17,360 bases of DNA from CAYNGH01 sp964396845 (lineage in GTDB: Bacteria; Vulcanimicrobiota; JAJTBE01; CAYNGH01). This document shows, piece after piece, positions 1 through 7,386 of the stretch (positions are counted from its first letter, which is position 1; every line of letters starts with the position of its first letter). The position numbers were made by a program, and so were the translations under genes. Under the pieces are notes generated by a model. It saw only the letters and a list, made by a program, of their open reading frames with translations, had not been told where the DNA came from and searched no databases. The DNA is taken from the NCBI GenBank assembly GCA_964396845.1, contig CAYNGH010000063.1, positions 1-17,360 of the forward strand. The letters are read 5' to 3'.

Positions 1-198
1 CCTCCCCCTGAGGGAACTGACCATATTCTGAAATACTCCCCGATATTGGAAGAAAAAAACAGCTGTTTATCATCCCTGGAAAAACAGAAATCCCTGATGG
101 CCCTAATTGAAGCCACCTGCCGGATAATTCCGGGAAGATCCCTGGCCTCTGTTGTTTTGCTTATCGATACAGTCATACTGGCTCCTCATTTTGTTTAA
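1..198 (+). CDS. 3' end of an unidentified protein (partial)
   Basis: Frame 1 is open from the first base of the window to a TAA at 196-198, giving 65 residues of a protein whose start lies upstream. The visible part has charged helical character (about residues 16-35) followed by a hydrophobic end (SVVLLIDTVILAPHFV). I do not recognise the family. It converges on the TPR gene of the opposite strand, and the two stop codons share the bases TTTAA at 194-198. Its codon choice resembles that of neighbouring genes, and the tail-to-tail layout supports a real gene end, but 65 open codons alone are modest evidence. Confidence 0.5.
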   Translation, partial: PPPEGTDHILKYSPILEEKNSCLSSLEKQKSLMALIEATCRIIPGRSLASVVLLIDTVILAPHFV

Positions 199-2300
199 TT
201 CAGGCCGGGAAAACGGGGCATATCATCTCCAGAATCTCCAGAATCTTCTGAATCCCCGAGTTCATCAGGCTCATCCCAGTTCTCTTCCCCGGCGGGATCC
301 CCCGGTTCATTATCAGGATCGGAATCACCCTGACTGGTGCCGGAGGTGTTGCCGTCAAAGGTGTCAGACCTTTTAGTCACGCCACCGTTTCCCCGTCCTG
401 ATTCTTTTCTTTTTTTAATCCTCTGAACCTCCCGGATATAGGGATCAAGATTCAGGGATATATCCCGGCTCATCCGTTTCGCCTGAAGAAGAAGGACTTC
501 TGCCTCGTTTACCTTGCCGGTAAAAAGATAGACAAGCCCCATGTTGGCCATAATCACCGGGTCCTGAGGTTTTTTTCGAAAAGCATAAAAAAGATGAGGA
601 AAGGCATCGGCAAATTTCTCCTGCCCCATCAGGCACCGTCCAATCTCATGATGCAAGGATACCTGGTCGGAAAAAAGCTCGTCAATCCCTGTGAAGGTTT
701 CCAATGCCTCGGACAGGCGGTTTTTCTTCCGATATATGACCCCCTTGAGAAACTGGGCCTTCCAGAATGCCGGTTCAACTTCAGTAACCTTTTCCAGTAT
801 CTCCAAGGCTTTGTCCTCATTGTCATCATCCAGAAGCTGGCGGGCCTGAATGAAAAGGTTCCTGTTGGAGGCCTGCTGTTGAGGCAGAATGCCTCCCTGA
901 ATCCGGGAGAGAAGTTCCTGGGCTTCTGATGTGAGATATGGGTTTGTTGTCAATTCCATGGCTGTCCGGGCATAGCGGACAGCGACATCTTTCCGATCCA
1001 TCCGGTTGAAGAAACGGGAAGCCTCCATATTCACCAGGGGATCTTCCGGTGCCAGCTCCAGGGCCTGATTCACCATTCTGATGGCGGCGTCCCCCTGGCC
1101 GGCTCGAAAAAGATGTATCCCGCAGGAAACATGAAGCATGGCGGAATCAGGAAACAAGTTCAGTGCCGTGTCATAGGCAATCTTGGCTTCCCTGGCCCGG
1201 CCCAGATCCGCCAGAAGCTGGGCAGTGGTCACAAGAGCATATTCCCTGCCGGGGAAAAGATCCAGTCCCTCCATCATAATTTCCAGAGCCTTCTCCTGCT
1301 GTTTCATGCTCACAAAAAGAAACCCCAGACAGTCATAAAGGGCCGGCTCCCGGCATTCCAGAGCAACGGCGGTTTCCAGCAGTTGCTGTGCAGGCTCCAC
1401 CAGCGAGGTTTCCATCAGCTCCCGTCCCAGGTCAAAGGCCACATCTCCCATTTCCATGCCCTGGCCCTGGAGCCGGATCAGTCGGGTCAAGGCTTCAGCA
1501 GTTCTGTCCTTTTTAACGAGAATCCTGGTCTTGAGCCTGTTGGCATCAAAATCTCCCGGCCTCAGGGACAGGACATAATCCACAATCTCCATGGATTTGT
1601 CCATCTCCCGGGTAAGAAAAATATTCCCGGCCACATCCGAGAGGATCTCTGACACCAGATCACTTTCTGGGTCAAGGGCCAGACACTTTTTCAGGCTTTC
1701 AAGAAAAAGCTGGTGACCTTCAGGATAAACCCTGTTGGCAGGATCGTAATCCAGCGCCTGGAGAAGCTCCGCCAGGGCTTCTTCGTGACTGACAGGAAGA
1801 TCCCGGGGACAGGCCCGGGGCGTCTTCCCCCGATCCATTATCAGCATCAGATCCTCAGCAAAACTGCCTGCCAGCTCAAGGCATCCTGTGTCCGATGCAT
1901 AATCCTGGCTGTATATGATCTCTCTGTCAATAACCGAATAGATTCTGGCTTGAAAAACCCTGTCCCTGAAGGAAAACCCTCCGCCAATGATATAATCCAG
2001 ACCGTGAACCGGCGGAAGGAACATCTGCTTTTCCCAGAAAGGGCCATCATCCATATCCAGAAATTCCATCTTCTCCGGGGACTTTTCCACTGGAATCACA
2101 AGATGGGTATTAAAGCAGTTTCCACGGTCAATCATCATTCTGACGACCTGGGGAAACCGTCGGCAGGCAATGGCTGACAGGCTGTGGGGCAGTTCTTCCT
2201 CATCAAGGTTGTGAAGAACCGTAAAAGCCATGGAGGGCAGAAAACGCCGATCCACTTGTCGTTTTTTTTCCTCGGGGGGAGGGTTGTATTTATATTCCAT
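195..2300 (-). CDS. TolB-N-like domain plus TPR protein with acidic tail
   Basis: About 701 residues. The first ~190 residues are not TPR. They include a stretch reading DYIIGGGFSFRDRVFQARIY, then IIYSQDYA, which matches the pattern of the TolB N-terminal-like/FlgO-like domain that precedes TPRs in many regulatory proteins (typically a 'YxIxGxxxxxxxxxxxxxxLID...GxxxWxxxYD' pattern). From about residue 200 to 630 there are roughly ten TPR-like helix pairs (for example KALEIMMEGLDLFPG, EAKIAYDTALNLFPD, AAIRMVNQALELAPED). The C-terminal ~65 residues are basic (KKRKESGRG), then strongly acidic with DEPD and SGD repeats. Start: ATG at 2300 has AGGAGA five bases upstream. A TTG at 2342 extends the frame by 14 codons but lies beside a hairpin and has a poor RBS. 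No signal peptide is visible, so it is probably cytoplasmic. It is last in a four-gene minus-strand group behind the kinase/HD-GYP gene. Role inferred only as a scaffold or adaptor. Confidence 0.85.
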   Translation of the reverse strand: MEYKYNPPPEEKKRQVDRRFLPSMAFTVLHNLDEEELPHSLSAIACRRFPQVVRMMIDRGNCFNTHLVIPVEKSPEKMEFLDMDDGPFWEKQMFLPPVHGLDYIIGGGFSFRDRVFQARIYSVIDREIIYSQDYASDTGCLELAGSFAEDLMLIMDRGKTPRACPRDLPVSHEEALAELLQALDYDPANRVYPEGHQLFLESLKKCLALDPESDLVSEILSDVAGNIFLTREMDKSMEIVDYVLSLRPGDFDANRLKTRILVKKDRTAEALTRLIRLQGQGMEMGDVAFDLGRELMETSLVEPAQQLLETAVALECREPALYDCLGFLFVSMKQQEKALEIMMEGLDLFPGREYALVTTAQLLADLGRAREAKIAYDTALNLFPDSAMLHVSCGIHLFRAGQGDAAIRMVNQALELAPEDPLVNMEASRFFNRMDRKDVAVRYARTAMELTTNPYLTSEAQELLSRIQGGILPQQQASNRNLFIQARQLLDDDNEDKALEILEKVTEVEPAFWKAQFLKGVIYRKKNRLSEALETFTGIDELFSDQVSLHHEIGRCLMGQEKFADAFPHLFYAFRKKPQDPVIMANMGLVYLFTGKVNEAEVLLLQAKRMSRDISLNLDPYIREVQRIKKRKESGRGNGGVTKRSDTFDGNTSGTSQGDSDPDNEPGDPAGEENWDEPDELGDSEDSGDSGDDMPRFPGLN
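226..252. repeat. 9-bp tandem repeat in acidic tail codons
   Basis: Three head-to-tail 9-base units (plus strand TCTCCAGAA, TCTCCAGAA, TCTTCTGAA; the third differs at two positions). On the minus strand they encode part of the SED-SGD-SGD acidic tail of the TPR protein. The 9-base period keeps the reading frame, so copy-number change would lengthen or shorten the tail without breaking the gene. Confidence 0.8.
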
Positions 2301-2342
2301 CAATCTCTCCTGAAAGGGAGTATCAAAGGGGTTAAATGCCAA

Positions 2343-2380
2343 GCCCCGACATTTTCTCCAGAAAGAGCAATATCGGGGGC
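2343..2380 (-). promoter_or_regulatory. Intercistronic hairpin between kinase and TPR genes
   Basis: CCCCGA at 2344-2349 pairs with TCGGGG at 2373-2378, and ATT at 2351-2353 pairs with AAT at 2369-2371. The intervening position (2350/2372) is C-A on the plus strand but a U-G wobble in minus-strand RNA, so the fold favours the minus transcript. It starts 11 bases after the kinase stop codon and ends just upstream of the TPR gene. No U-run follows it on the minus strand (a T7 run precedes it instead), so it is not a standard intrinsic terminator. It could be a processing, stability or attenuation element. Confidence 0.5.
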
Positions 2381-2391
2381 AAAAAAACAGT

Positions 2392-4485
2392 TCAGTTGTT
2401 CAGTATGTCCTTTTCAAGTTTCTTGATCTTCTTTGCCCGGCGAGCATAGTTCTCGATACTGTCCCAGGCCTCCAGAAAACACCGCACAACCTCCGGATCA
2501 TATTGATCCCCGGCATGGCTTTCGATTTCACTGCGGGCATCAGATAGAGAAAGCCCTTTGCGATAGGGCCGATCAGTGGTCATGGCATCGAAGGAATCAG
2601 CAACGGCAATAATCCTGGCACTGAGGGGAATCTCTTCTCCCCTGAGGCCGTCGGGGTAACCCTTGCCGTCCCAACGTTCGTGATGGGAACGGATTGCATT
2701 CAATGCCGGGGCCAGGTATTCTACATCCTTGAGAATCTCCACCGACTTTTCCGAATGAGCACGCAAAATATGCAGTTCCTCGTCGGTCAGCTTGCCCACC
2801 TTTCCCAGGATCTCTTCGGTTATACCAATCTTGCCGATATCATGAAGAAGCAGGCTGTACTTGAAGTTTCTGTCGTTGAGGAGCTCCGGGTTGAGGACCT
2901 TGGCAATCTCCATGGCGTAGAAAGATACCCGGTCAGTATGATTGCTGGTATATGCGTCTTTTATGTCCACCATCCGGGAAAGGGCTGCCAGGGTCTTTAT
3001 GAAGGTTCGCTCCAGCTCGTTGAGAGTTTCCTCCAGCTGTTCTGTCCGTTGTTTCTCCCGGGCATACATGCTGGACAACTGCTGAGAATAAGACAGCAAC
3101 TGTTGCTGAGTAGCCTTCAGGTTCTTGGAAAGCTCTTCAATCTGCTTGGGATAAGACTGTTTGAGTTCAGCGACAATCTCCCGGGCATCCTGATAGGATC
3201 GGGGCAACCGGATAATGAAGGTAGTACCTTGGCCGGGACTGGTTTCTATTCGTATATTCCCTCCATGATCCTCGATGATATGCTTTGCTATGGGCAGGCC
3301 CAGCCCCATTCCTCCCACGGATCGGGTCATGAAATCAGCACTCTGGTAGAAGGGATTGAATACCTTGTCAATCTTGTCATCGGGGATCCCTTCACCGTTA
3401 TCGATAAACCTCAGCTCCACCCAGATCCCTTCATCCCTGTGCTGAACCCTGAAGGAACCTCCCGGCGGAGTAAAATTAAGAGCATTTTTAATAAAATGGG
3501 AAAAAGCCTCCCGGAGCCTTTCGTGATCTGCCTTGATTGGACGGAAAGCATTTTCCACATCCAGATCAATATGAATATTCTTCTCGTCAAAGGCAGACTT
3601 GAAATCGTTAAGGCACAGCTTCAGGAAGTCCGGGATATTTATTTCCTTCTTTTCAAAGGTCATCAGCCCGGATTTCATCCGGGAAAAATCCAGCAGTTCT
3701 CCGATGAGGTTCTCCAGCCGGTCTGTAGCTCTGGTAATGGGGTTCATGAACCCGGAAACATCCTGCTCAATGGCGGCCTTGTTCAGCACCTCCTGAAGCA
3801 GGTAGAGATAACCCTTGATAATGGAAAGGGGAGTTCGAAGCTCATGGGAAACCAGAGCAATGAAGATATCCTTCATTTTTTCCATTTCCTTGAGCTTGGC
3901 GTATGCTCCCTTCAGTTCTCTGGATCTTTCCAGCTCCTGCTGGTGAAGCCGGGACAGGTCCGTGGCATATATGAGTAACTGATCCGCTTTCATTTCCTCC
4001 AACTGCCGGGATGTGGGAAAAACTCCCCCGGCCTTGGGGATGGGGGCTTTAGCTCTGTGCACTTCTTCTTTTGGTTCATGAGGGCTTCCGGCTTCTGATT
4101 CTTCCCCGGCATCAAGGATGAGGCTCCTGAGCCTGGCCAAAAGATCAATAGGACTGAAAGGCTTGGTAAAAAGGCTGTCAGCCCCAGCCTCTATGCCCGA
4201 TTCCTCGAGATTGCCGTTAATGAGGCCTGTCAGGATAATAACCTTGACCCCGGCAGTCCCAGGGTCGGATTTTATTTGTCGGCAAACCTCAAACCCGTCG
4301 ATATCGGGAAGATTAACGTCCAAAATGACCAGGTCTGGTTTCAGTTTCCTGGTCATTTCAAGGGCTTTCTCACCACAATCGGCCTCGATTATCTCCAGAC
4401 CTTCACCGGCAAGGGTGGTTCTGGTGAGCTTCAGTATAAGTTCCTCGTCATCTACAAGCAGAATTTTCTTCTTGTTTTCTGCCAA
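2392..4485 (-). CDS. Receiver-histidine kinase-HD-GYP hybrid signalling protein
   Basis: 697 residues, no transmembrane segment. Residues 7-125 form a receiver domain: acidic pair D12/D13, phospho-acceptor D56 in LVILDVNLP, and K108 in FTKPF. A linker and coiled coil (160-205) follow. The HisKA dimer domain has H214 in LVSHELRTPL. The HATPase domain has N-box N334 (FIKNALNF), DNGEGIP at 362-368 and GMGLGLPIA at 392-400. After a coiled coil (about 440-500) comes an HD-GYP domain: H516, H548-D549 in LLHDIGKIG, then HHERWDGKGYP at 601-611, which fits the HHExxDGxGYP signature of active c-di-GMP phosphodiesterases. All key residues are present, so kinase, receiver and hydrolase could each work. 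The start is TTG with GAGG seven bases upstream. Its input must come from the receiver or partner proteins, since no sensory domain is visible. Its role in c-di-GMP breakdown follows from family knowledge. Confidence 0.95.
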   Translation of the reverse strand: MAENKKKILLVDDEELILKLTRTTLAGEGLEIIEADCGEKALEMTRKLKPDLVILDVNLPDIDGFEVCRQIKSDPGTAGVKVIILTGLINGNLEESGIEAGADSLFTKPFSPIDLLARLRSLILDAGEESEAGSPHEPKEEVHRAKAPIPKAGGVFPTSRQLEEMKADQLLIYATDLSRLHQQELERSRELKGAYAKLKEMEKMKDIFIALVSHELRTPLSIIKGYLYLLQEVLNKAAIEQDVSGFMNPITRATDRLENLIGELLDFSRMKSGLMTFEKKEINIPDFLKLCLNDFKSAFDEKNIHIDLDVENAFRPIKADHERLREAFSHFIKNALNFTPPGGSFRVQHRDEGIWVELRFIDNGEGIPDDKIDKVFNPFYQSADFMTRSVGGMGLGLPIAKHIIEDHGGNIRIETSPGQGTTFIIRLPRSYQDAREIVAELKQSYPKQIEELSKNLKATQQQLLSYSQQLSSMYAREKQRTEQLEETLNELERTFIKTLAALSRMVDIKDAYTSNHTDRVSFYAMEIAKVLNPELLNDRNFKYSLLLHDIGKIGITEEILGKVGKLTDEELHILRAHSEKSVEILKDVEYLAPALNAIRSHHERWDGKGYPDGLRGEEIPLSARIIAVADSFDAMTTDRPYRKGLSLSDARSEIESHAGDQYDPEVVRCFLEAWDSIENYARRAKKIKKLEKDILNN

Positions 4486-4543
4486 AAAATCAACCTCGCT
4501 TACCTGAAAACGTCAGGCAACACAGAAATAATCACCACAGCCG

Positions 4544-5377
4544 TCAGTTCAGATCCACATGTCCCGAACTGTCATCGTCGTCGTCGTCAAAATCTGGCTC
4601 ATCATGGGTGTCAACGGTGGCAGTTCCTTTTCGTTTCTCCACAGACAGGTAAATTTGTTCCTGATCAATTTCCAGATCGATGACCCGGAAGTCCAGCTTC
4701 TGATAAACTTCATTGGTGTCAATCTCCTTGGCAAGTCCCTGGGAAAACCCGGTAAGAAACTCACCGCCGGGGACATTCAGCTTGCCGATGCTAAGCTGGG
4801 TAAAGTCTGTCTGGAACTCTCCCTGTTTTGCGCTGATCTTGCCCTCACCCACAATGTTGAGGTACATCCTGCCGGCTTCAGAAGCCTGTTTCGCCCCTTC
4901 GCTGGGAACCGACATCATAAACTTAACAGAGCCGTCTTCCCTGAAGTCCACATGCATCCGGGTATCACTCTCTTCACTCCCCTTCTGAAAAATATAATTA
5001 AATTCTTCAGCGGTGAGGGTCAGCTCTACCTTCTCGCCGTCACTTTCCTTCAGCTTGCTGTCAAACCGGTTCATCTTCTCTTCCAGTTTTTCTGCCTGAT
5101 CTTCGGAAAGATAGGCCGGGGGCATATCCAGAGGAGTACTGGAAAGCAGGTTGTTGGAAAGCCAGAATATTCCCCCGAATATGATGACCACCAGCAAAAC
5201 CACCGACCCGAGGCAACCCACCAGTCCACAGCCGGCACAGCCCAGACCGAACATCCAGCCCTTCTTGCCTTGTTTGCCCTTGCTGTTCTCCATATCCTGC
5301 GCTCTGGGCGAGGGTGATGAAGGTTCGTTATTCACCGGGGAGGCAGGTTTGTTACTTTCGTCGTTAAAATTATCCAT
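4544..5377 (-). CDS. Single-pass membrane protein with poly-Asp tail, possible lipid-binding fold
   Basis: 277 residues. A polar, Ser/Pro/Asn-rich N-terminus (1-40) ends in basic KGKQGKKG. One membrane segment follows (about 42-75), unusually rich in Gly and Cys at its start (GLGCAGCGLVGCLGS). Residues 88-115 look coiled-coil. Residues 116-248 alternate like beta strands, beginning with VELTLTAEEFNYIF, a pattern I associate with DUF2140/LmeA-type proteins, but this is a weak resemblance. The tail contains DEPDFDDDDDD and is encoded partly by four GTC triplets (4577-4588, plus strand). Topology by the positive-inside rule puts the N-terminus inside and the beta domain outside. AGAGGA precedes the ATG by about eight bases. 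The J-domain gene ends 20 bases upstream. I do not assign a function. Confidence 0.85.
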   Translation of the reverse strand: MDNFNDESNKPASPVNNEPSSPSPRAQDMENSKGKQGKKGWMFGLGCAGCGLVGCLGSVVLLVVIIFGGIFWLSNNLLSSTPLDMPPAYLSEDQAEKLEEKMNRFDSKLKESDGEKVELTLTAEEFNYIFQKGSEESDTRMHVDFREDGSVKFMMSVPSEGAKQASEAGRMYLNIVGEGKISAKQGEFQTDFTQLSIGKLNVPGGEFLTGFSQGLAKEIDTNEVYQKLDFRVIDLEIDQEQIYLSVEKRKGTATVDTHDEPDFDDDDDDSSGHVDLN

Positions 5378-5397
5378 CTGGAATTCCTCTCTTGCAA

Positions 5398-6057
5398 TTA
5401 TTCTTCATCCTGTATCATTCCCAGAAATACTCCCACATCCCGGTCATTGGGAAGATGAAACCGGGCTTTTTCCAGAAGTTTTCTGGCTTCTTCATATTCT
5501 CCCAGCTTGTATTCAACGAGGGCCAGGTTGAACAGGGCCTCGGGCTGTTCCGATGATTCCCGAAGAACCGACTTGAACTCGGCTCGGGCCAGCTCCAGCA
5601 TGTTCTCCTGTTTCTTTTCCAAACATGAGATTCCCATAATAAAAGAATTAACTCCCTGCTGGGTCATCATCTTCTGATGAGCGATTCGTTTTTGTTCTTC
5701 CTCCTTGGGGTCCTTTACGAACATCATATCTTTCATCTTGTCCCAGAAGGTTTTCTTTGGTTCACCCGGCTCCCGCAGATACTTGGGGTTGACTCCCGGC
5801 TTCCCCGGCTTCATAAACTTGGGCAATTTATAAACAAAAGGCGGACCTTCGTCATATTCCTTCCGTTTTTCCCGGTTTGAAAGGGTATTGAAAGCCTGAG
5901 TTAAACGGCGCATTTTTTCTTCGGCATAGTCACGATTATCCGGATTAAGATCCGGATGCCATTTCTTGACCAGCTCCTTGTAAACCGCCTTGATCTGATC
6001 TGATTTTGTAGTTGGTTTGACTCCCAACTCCTTGTAATAATCATATTTTGGGGGCAT
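5398..6057 (-). CDS. J-domain protein with C-terminal TPR
   Basis: About 219 residues. An N-terminal J domain (DYYKELGVKP onward, ~65 residues) contains the HPD tripeptide in KKWHPDLNPD that is needed to stimulate DnaK-type Hsp70 ATPase. The Gly/Phe-rich region, zinc fingers and substrate-binding domains of true DnaJ are absent. A Pro/Lys-rich linker (about 75-125) leads to a C-terminal part with TPR-like helices (ALFNLALVEYKLGEYEEARKLLEKA). It is thus a specialised J-protein that probably recruits Hsp70 to a TPR-bound client. The start is uncertain: ATG at 6057 gives a typical J-domain beginning, and a GTG at 6069 is in frame, but neither has a clear Shine-Dalgarno. It is the first gene of the minus-strand group and lies downstream of the structured region at 6156-6243. 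It is not dnaJ itself. Confidence 0.9.
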   Translation of the reverse strand: MPPKYDYYKELGVKPTTKSDQIKAVYKELVKKWHPDLNPDNRDYAEEKMRRLTQAFNTLSNREKRKEYDEGPPFVYKLPKFMKPGKPGVNPKYLREPGEPKKTFWDKMKDMMFVKDPKEEEQKRIAHQKMMTQQGVNSFIMGISCLEKKQENMLELARAEFKSVLRESSEQPEALFNLALVEYKLGEYEEARKLLEKARFHLPNDRDVGVFLGMIQDEE

Positions 6058-6155
6058 AACTAACACCACTTGACTTATTATTTTATCTTGACAGCTTAAT
6101 TAATTCTTTATCCGGTTTTTTTTTCCTCTTACCATTCCGGAGATGTAGCAATAAT

Positions 6156-6243
6156 CAATGAAAAACAGGAAGGACGCCTGGGGGGTGGCATCCTTCCCTT
6201 CATTGCATACAGGCGGGACAAAGCAGAATCTCCATGTCCCACC
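6156..6243 (-). promoter_or_regulatory. Possible structured RNA: two hairpins upstream of J-domain gene
   Basis: Hairpin 1: CAATGAA (6156-6162) pairs with TTCATTG (6199-6205), then GGAAGGA (6168-6174) with TCCTTCC (6191-6197), then GCC (6176-6178) with GGC (6187-6189). Hairpin 2: GGCGGGACA (6212-6220) pairs with TGTCCCACC (6235-6243). Each stem has one plus-strand C-A mismatch (6175/6190 and 6214/6241) that becomes a U-G wobble in minus-strand RNA. Both stems therefore favour minus transcription, which fits a 5' leader of the J-domain gene or a small RNA. The loop of hairpin 1 in that RNA is ACCCCCCA. No long T-run follows on either strand. I do not recognise a known riboswitch class. Confidence 0.45.
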
Positions 6244-6285
6244 GAAATATACAACCATTATTCCAACCGGCAGGTTCCGGAAAAT

Positions 6286-6312
6286 TTGAATTTTTTCTGC
6301 TATACTTATAAT
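6286..6312 (+). promoter_or_regulatory. Putative sigma70-type promoter of exported TPR gene
   Basis: TTGAAT at 6286-6291 and a perfect TATAAT at 6307-6312 are separated by 15 bases, slightly shorter than the usual 16-18. The predicted RNA start would lie about 10 bases before the GGGAGG ribosome binding site at 6323-6328. The position fits the downstream gene well, but the short spacer lowers confidence. Confidence 0.45.
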
Positions 6313-6336
6313 CAATCTATCAGGGAGGTTGCAATC

Positions 6337-7251
6337 TTGACACCGAAACCGATAATTCAGCTGATCCTTGGAATCCTTGTCTTTTTTGTCATTCCATCAT
6401 CAGGAGTCTGTCAAGTGCCGACATCCCATAAACCCGGCCTGGTCACATCTTCTCTCTTCGAGAAGATTCCCGACGCAACAGAAACTGAAGATTCCACAAT
6501 GGCCCTGCTGGAAAAAGGGGATCGGCATTTTGAAAACATGAGATTTGACGAAGCCCAGAAACTTTACCAACAAGCCCTGAAAGCAGGCCGACACCAGGAT
6601 CTCATCCTGGTAAGGCTGGGGGATATATACATCCGCCGGGGCAACTTCAGAAAAGCCGGAGAATCCTTCCAGGAAGCCCTGTCCATCAACCCAGAAAACA
6701 AATTTGCCCTGGTGGGACTGGCAGATGTCCTCAACGAGGATGACCTAAGGACTGAAGCTATGAAGCTTCTTGAACAAGCCCTGAAGATTGATCCGGGCCT
6801 GGCGGTGGCATACACCACCATAGGGGACATATACCTGGATCAAGGCCGGCATTCTCAAGCCCTGAAAGCCTTCAACAAATCCCTGGAGCTTCTTCCAAAC
6901 CAGCCATACCCCGATACCTATATCGGCCTCGGGGAATATTACTCATCTCTGGGGGACATGAATAAATCATACCATTACTTCAAGACGGCCCACAGAATCG
7001 ATCCTGGAGATCCTGACCCATACATAGGGATGTTTTATTATTACCGGTCTGCTGGAGAAAAAGAAAAGGCCGAGGCCATATTGAGGAAATGCATCAAAAA
7101 ACTCCCCGGAAGTATTGAAGCAGCCACAGTCCTGATTCAATACCTGTGGGGTACTGGAAAAAAACAGGAAGCTCTGAATCTCTTGGATGATTATTCCCGT
7201 CTTTATCCCCGCAACCGGGATATAAAAAAAATGCAAAACTATATGAAATAA
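6337..7251 (+). CDS. Exported TPR protein
   Basis: About 304 residues from a TTG start with GGGAGG eight bases upstream. A longer frame from 6286 would overlap the likely promoter, so I prefer 6337. The N-terminus has a lysine followed by a hydrophobic core (IIQLILGILVFFVIPSSG), then VCQVP. This is a signal peptide; the cysteine is not in a good lipobox, so signal peptidase I cleavage is as likely as lipidation. Seven consecutive TPR units fill residues ~55-300 with canonical endings (LSINPEN, LKIDPGL, LELLPNQ, HRIDPGD). Such proteins act as periplasmic or membrane-associated assembly scaffolds, but the partner is unknown. It is divergent from the J-domain gene and followed 135 bp later by the DUF89 gene, possibly in the same transcript. 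Confidence 0.85.
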   Translation: MTPKPIIQLILGILVFFVIPSSGVCQVPTSHKPGLVTSSLFEKIPDATETEDSTMALLEKGDRHFENMRFDEAQKLYQQALKAGRHQDLILVRLGDIYIRRGNFRKAGESFQEALSINPENKFALVGLADVLNEDDLRTEAMKLLEQALKIDPGLAVAYTTIGDIYLDQGRHSQALKAFNKSLELLPNQPYPDTYIGLGEYYSSLGDMNKSYHYFKTAHRIDPGDPDPYIGMFYYYRSAGEKEKAEAILRKCIKKLPGSIEAATVLIQYLWGTGKKQEALNLLDDYSRLYPRNRDIKKMQNYMK

Positions 7252-7267
7252 ACTGCCCGGCAACGCT

Positions 7268-7287
7268 ATGATTCCGGGGAGAATCAT
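7268..7287 (+). other. Perfect 7-bp hairpin after TPR gene
   Basis: ATGATTC (7268-7274) and GAATCAT (7281-7287) form a perfect 7-bp stem with a CGGGGA loop, 17 bases after the TPR stop codon. No T-run follows, so intrinsic termination is doubtful. It may be an mRNA stability or processing element between the TPR and DUF89 genes. Confidence 0.35.
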
Positions 7288-7386
7288 CCCCACTGCAAAG
7301 AAGCATAAACTCCCTGACACCGATAAAAAACCTGTTTGGGGCAGGATAACATATCTCTCCCGGACAAGTAACCACCGGGAGGAACG

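Noticed and set aside
2343..2390. Hairpin with A7/T7 run as intrinsic terminator
   Set aside because: On the minus strand the T-run precedes the stem, and on the plus strand A residues follow it. Neither orientation gives the stem followed by U-run of an intrinsic terminator.
2680..3978. 432-codon plus-strand open frame
   Set aside because: It lies fully inside the kinase/HD-GYP gene on the opposite strand, and its translation shows no domain; the minus-strand product has all expected motifs.
4559..5317. 252-codon plus-strand open frame
   Set aside because: It is the antisense shadow of the membrane protein gene, whose minus-strand reading has a proper start, RBS and membrane segment.
5398..6057. 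Canonical dnaJ
   Set aside because: Only the J domain is present; the Gly/Phe region, zinc-finger repeats and substrate-binding domains are missing, and a TPR region replaces them.
6088..6093. Perfect TTGACA on the plus strand
   Set aside because: No -10 element lies at proper spacing, and it is about 250 bases from the plus-strand gene, so it is probably chance.
6100..6315. 71-codon minus-strand frame in the divergent intergenic region
   Set aside because: It begins at a TTG with no ribosome binding site, runs through the hairpins and the promoter of the opposite gene, and its translation has no protein-like pattern.
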